Source: Alkalicoccus urumqiensis (lineage in GTDB: Bacteria > Bacillota > Bacilli > Bacillales > Salisediminibacteriaceae). Taken from it: a DNA stretch of 64,000 nt. Below the pieces are notes generated by a model that made no database searches, was not told the origin of the DNA, and worked only from the letters and a program-made list of their open reading frames with translations. The translations under genes and the position numbers were made by a program. Shown in pieces: positions 61,374 to 64,000 of the stretch. Each line of letters begins with the position of its first letter. Within the stretch, counting starts at the first letter, position 1. The stretch covers positions 155,020 through 219,019 of the forward strand of contig NZ_PVNS01000006.1 of NCBI RefSeq assembly GCF_002993335.1, written 5' to 3'.

Positions 61374-63056
61374 ATGACGAAAACATACGATTACATTATT
61401 ATCGGCGGCGGAAGCGCCGGCTCGGTGCTGGCAAATCGACTGAGTGCGGATCCGGAAAATTCCGTGCTCGTTCTGGAAGCGGGCCGGAGCGACTACGCCT
61501 GGGACCTGCTCATTCAAATGCCGGCGGCACTGCCGTTTCCGGCGGGAAAAAGCCTGTACGACTGGAAATACTTATCCGATCCGGAGCCGTACATGAACGG
61601 CCGCCGCATCAAGCATGCACGAGGCAAGGTGCTCGGCGGATCCAGCTCGATCAACGGCATGATCTACCAGCGCGGCAACCCGATGGACTACGAGCGCTGG
61701 GGCGCGGACGAAGGCATGGGGGAGTGGGATTACGCCCACTGTCTGCCGTATTTCAAGCGGCTTGAGAACGCCCTCGGGTCGGAAAACGACGATGAATTCC
61801 GGGGCCATGAGGGTCCGTTGAAGCTGGAGCGCGGTCCCGCAAAAAATCCGCTGTTCCAGGCCTTTTTCAATGCCGCTGTCGAAGCCGGCTACACGAAAAC
61901 ACCGGACGTAAACGGCTTTCGTCAGGAAGGGTTCGGTCCGTTTGATAAGCACGTATACAAAGGCAGACGGCTTTCCGCATCCCGCGCTTTTCTGCATCCG
62001 GCAATGAAGCGGAAAAACCTGGAGGTGCAGACACGGGCCTTCGTTGCGAGCGTCGATTTCAACGGGACGAAAGCAGAGGGTGTGACGTACAAGCGCAACG
62101 GCAAGATGCATACGGTGAAGGCCGGGGAAGTGATTTTATCCGGCGGGGCGATCAACTCGCCGAAGTTGCTTCAGCTGTCCGGTGTCGGCGATGCGAAACA
62201 CCTGCGTTCGCTGGGCATTGAGCCGGTTGTGGATCTGCCGGGTGTCGGGGAGAATCTGCAGGATCACCTGGAGACGTACATTCAGTACGGGTGCCCGGAG
62301 CCGGTGTCGATGCAGCCGAACTTGAAGAAGCGGAAGATGCCGTGGATCGGCCTGCAGTGGATTCTCGGGCGGAAAGGTCCGGCTGCGACGAATCATTTTG
62401 AGGGCGGCGGTTTCGTGCGTTCCAATGAGCTCGTGGACTATCCGAACCTGATGTTCCACTTCCTGCCGGTGGCGGTGCGCTACGACGGGCAGAAGGCGGA
62501 GACGGAGCACGGTTTTCAAGTGCACGTCGGGCCGATGTATTCCGACGCGCGCGGCAGCCTGAAGATCCGCTCGAAAGATCCGAAAGAGCATCCGAGCATG
62601 GTGTATAACTATCTATCCACGGAGCAGGACCGCCGTGAATGGGTGGAAGCGGTCCGTATTTCCCGGGAAATAATGGCGCAGCCGGCGATGAAGAAGTACA
62701 ATTCCGGCGAGATTTCCCCGGGGCCGTCGGTGCAGACGGACGAAGAGATTCTCGAGTGGGTGGCAGAGGATGCCGAAACGGCGCTGCACCCGAGCTGCAC
62801 GGCGAAGATGGGGCCGGCGTCGGATCCGATGGCTGTCGTAGACCCGCAGTCGATGAAAGTGCACGGACTCGACAACGTCCGCGTCGTGGACGCGTCGGCG
62901 ATGCCGTACGTGACGAACGGAAACATTCACGCACCGGTGCTCATGCTCGCAGAAAAAGCAGCGGACCTTATCCTCGGCAAAAAGCCGATGGAGCCGGAGC
63001 ACGCGGACTACTACCGCCACGGCGTTCACCCTGCCGATGCAGGTACAGTAAATTAA
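61374..63056 (+). CDS. betA: Choline dehydrogenase (GMC oxidoreductase)
   Basis: This 560-residue FAD enzyme oxidises choline to betaine aldehyde in osmoprotectant synthesis. It has the FAD-binding [19 protein letters not shown], the GMC signatures [18 protein letters not shown] and [18 protein letters not shown], and the catalytic His region [12 protein letters not shown] with [16 protein letters not shown] at the C-terminus. Length matches BetA. AGGAGG lies 9 nt before the ATG. It is divergent from the dehydrogenase gene and preceded by a palindromic operator candidate. Glycine betaine synthesis suits the saline lifestyle suggested by the acidic proteins. Confidence 0.93.
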   Translation: MTKTYDYIIIGGGSAGSVLANRLSADPENSVLVLEAGRSDYAWDLLIQMPAALPFPAGKSLYDWKYLSDPEPYMNGRRIKHARGKVLGGSSSINGMIYQRGNPMDYERWGADEGMGEWDYAHCLPYFKRLENALGSENDDEFRGHEGPLKLERGPAKNPLFQAFFNAAVEAGYTKTPDVNGFRQEGFGPFDKHVYKGRRLSASRAFLHPAMKRKNLEVQTRAFVASVDFNGTKAEGVTYKRNGKMHTVKAGEVILSGGAINSPKLLQLSGVGDAKHLRSLGIEPVVDLPGVGENLQDHLETYIQYGCPEPVSMQPNLKKRKMPWIGLQWILGRKGPAATNHFEGGGFVRSNELVDYPNLMFHFLPVAVRYDGQKAETEHGFQVHVGPMYSDARGSLKIRSKDPKEHPSMVYNYLSTEQDRREWVEAVRISREIMAQPAMKKYNSGEISPGPSVQTDEEILEWVAEDAETALHPSCTAKMGPASDPMAVVDPQSMKVHGLDNVRVVDASAMPYVTNGNIHAPVLMLAEKAADLILGKKPMEPEHADYYRHGVHPADAGTVN

Positions 63057-63077
63057 CATACACGGATGATGAAGGAA

Positions 63078-63109
63078 AGACCACTGAACCCGGTTCAGTG
63101 GTCTATTTT
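63078..63109 (+). terminator. Terminator after betA
   Basis: AGACCACTGAAC (63078-63089) pairs perfectly with GTTCAGTGGTCT (63093-63104), followed by ATTTTG. Confidence 0.9.
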
Positions 63110-63150
63110 GGTTGGAAGATGGAATGTCGGTCACCAGAAGGCGGTGATGG

Positions 63151-63237
63151 TACCGCGGGCTGAGAACCGCCCGCCTCTGCACAAAGCCGTTCTCTGAGGG
63201 CAGAGGGGCCGCCGTGGTTTCCGGCGGCCGGTGGTTC
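63151..63237. repeat. GC-rich hairpin repeat, copy 1
   Basis: This unit of about 87 bp repeats at 63348-63436. Both contain a small GGGC...GCCC hairpin (GGGCTGAGAACCGCCC) and a GGCCGCC/GGCGGCC stem (63208-63229 here). Confidence 0.8.
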
Positions 63238-63347
63238 AGGATGTCCGCTGTGTAAGAAGCACATCGCCACACCAGAGGCGGACATCGCAACGGTAAGCGG
63301 GAACACCGCCATGCGAAGAGCAGAGACCGCAACGAAACCTCTCTAAT

Positions 63348-63436
63348 TACCGCGGGCTGAGAACCGCCCGCCATCTGCGAAAAACCGTTCTCCAAGGGCA
63401 GAGGGGCCGCCGCGGGTTATCGGCGGCCGGTGGTCC
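63348..63436. repeat. GC-rich hairpin repeat, copy 2
   Basis: This is the second copy, in the same orientation as 63151-63237. The loop of the GGCCGCC stem differs (GCGGGTTATC instead of GTGGTTTCC) while the stem is kept. The 21-nt array starts at its end. Confidence 0.8.
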
Positions 63437-63590
63437 GGCGGGGTTCATTTTTGGTCCGGTAGAGGGCGGAAGGTGTTCCGAAAAGGCGGAAAGTTGGTCC
63501 GGCAGGAGGTGATCGTGTTCCGATTGGAGGCGGTTTTGTTGCGGAGGGAGCGGTTTCTAGTCCGCCAGCGTCCATTTCTGGTCCGCTTTT
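63432..63590. repeat. 21-nt periodic array 4 (GGTCCG/GTTCCG core)
   Basis: Cores start at 63432, 63453, 63475, 63496, 63517, 63538 (GTTGCG), 63559 (AGTCCG) and 63580, with spacings 21, 22, 21, 21, 21, 21, 21. The core is usually preceded by T's and followed by a purine-rich, G-rich stretch that is otherwise not conserved. This is the most regular of the four arrays. Confidence 0.82.
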
Positions 63591-63598
63591 TAAAACTA

Positions 63599-63764
63599 AT
63601 AAGAATGTATAAAATCCAAAGCCTCTTCCAAGCAGGCATGCCAAGAGCTGCAGCATTTCAACGTATTGCTGCATTTACCGTTTGTTTCTGTTGGTAGAGC
63701 TTCTCCGCTACTCGGCAGAAGCTTGCCGTGGGCTTGTCTTCAATCCGTGCGCTATCTGCACGGC
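63599..63764. repeat. Dispersed hairpin-rich repeat, copy C (5' part)
   Basis: It matches copies A and B from TAAGAATGTATAAAAT through the invariant CGGCAGAAGCTTGCCG hairpin to GGCTTGTCTTCA. The variable hairpin is then replaced by an unrelated one, CCGTGC...GCACGG (63745-63763), at the same place. This copy also lies shortly after a 21-nt array, whereas copy A precedes one. Confidence 0.78.
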
Positions 63765-64000
63765 TTCAAAGCATGAGCGGAGCCGGCCTATGGTTTGAGC
63801 CGCAGGGCAGCGGTCTTCTGTCATGCGGCGCGGCCGCGCGGAGCCATGCTTCTTCAATCGAAGCATTGTCCAACTGCAGCGCCCACTCGCTCGAGGTTCC
63901 TTCACCCCTGCCGAAGAAAGCAAAGAGCAGCTTTCGTCGGCAGGGCCTCCAGGACTGGTCGCTCGTGACCAGGGCGCTTCCGCTTTTCGGGCGACTGCGC
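63765..64000. other. Non-coding, hairpin-rich right end
   Basis: No gene can be supported up to the window edge. Several short stems are visible, such as CTGCCGA/TCGGCAG (about 63908-63942) and CTGGTC-GCTCGT-GACCAG (63955-63972). Composition is GC-rich like the other repeat regions. Confidence 0.45.

Noticed and set aside
63432..63590. Possible CRISPR array at the 21-nt periodic regions
   Set aside because: The conserved part is only 6-8 nt, the period is far below CRISPR repeat-spacer length, and no cas genes are present.

Overview
The window looks like a chromosome of a halo-alkaliphilic Bacillaceae bacterium, probably close to Alkalicoccus/Salisediminibacterium. This is judged from Bacillus-type ribosome-binding sites (AGGAGG) and GTG/TTG starts, sigma-A promoters, a CcpA-type cre site, an ABC sugar importer without its own ATPase, BetA and GlpP family genes and acidic extracytoplasmic proteins. 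No rRNA, tRNA or CRISPR was seen.

1-19853 is an exopolysaccharide/O-antigen-like locus. It holds the end of a CapD/EpsC-type UDP-sugar 4,6-dehydratase, galU, a lone pilin-like gene, an initiating sugar-phosphate transferase, an AT-rich block of glycosyltransferases with a Wzy-like polymerase, a decayed IS110 element, the four dTDP-rhamnose genes (rfbA, rfbC, rfbB, rfbD), another glycosyltransferase, a UDP-sugar 6-dehydrogenase, a Wzx flippase, a CapA-like protein and an asparagine-synthase-like modifier. An inactive ISL3 copy (19900-21619) closes the locus.

21997-36829 is GC-richer and carries what reads as a complete sulfoquinovose catabolic cluster: DUF4867 protein, GH31 sulfoquinovosidase, aldose-ketose isomerase, PfkA-type kinase, GntR regulator, class II aldolase and aldehyde dehydrogenase. 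An AEC-type transporter and a divergent CcpA-controlled ABC sugar importer follow. This fits isomerase-kinase-aldolase-dehydrogenase sulfoglycolysis (a sulfo-EMP2-like route). All four substrate-sulfonate contact positions I recall for E. coli YihQ are present in the GH31 enzyme at a constant offset.

37375-48612 is a defence island broken up by ISL3 copies. It contains an AbiE type IV toxin-antitoxin pair with repeated operator-like sites, an uncharacterised two-gene operon (a coiled-coil membrane protein plus a predicted nuclease-like protein with a glycine-rich membrane segment) lying between outward-facing ISL3 ends, a truncated ROK kinase pseudogene, and a McrBC-like pair (AAA+ GTPase-like and a DUF2357/PD-(D/E)XK protein).

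48725-59696 holds zinc-ribbon membrane proteins (TcaA-like, PrsW-like, DUF2628-like) around a compact accessory Hsp70 operon (GrpE-like, DnaK-like, membrane TPR protein, membrane J-domain protein lacking the HPD motif), then a secreted stalk-domain protein. 60056-63056 has a tartrate/isopropylmalate-type dehydrogenase and choline dehydrogenase (betA).

The intergenic DNA is unusually structured. Four arrays of short motifs recur with a 21-nt period (30929, 51880, 59808, 63432), each array with its own core motif. A hairpin-rich dispersed repeat occurs three times (30397, 32105, 63599), and a 129-bp companion repeat occurs twice. These repeats are the part of the window least explained by known feature classes.
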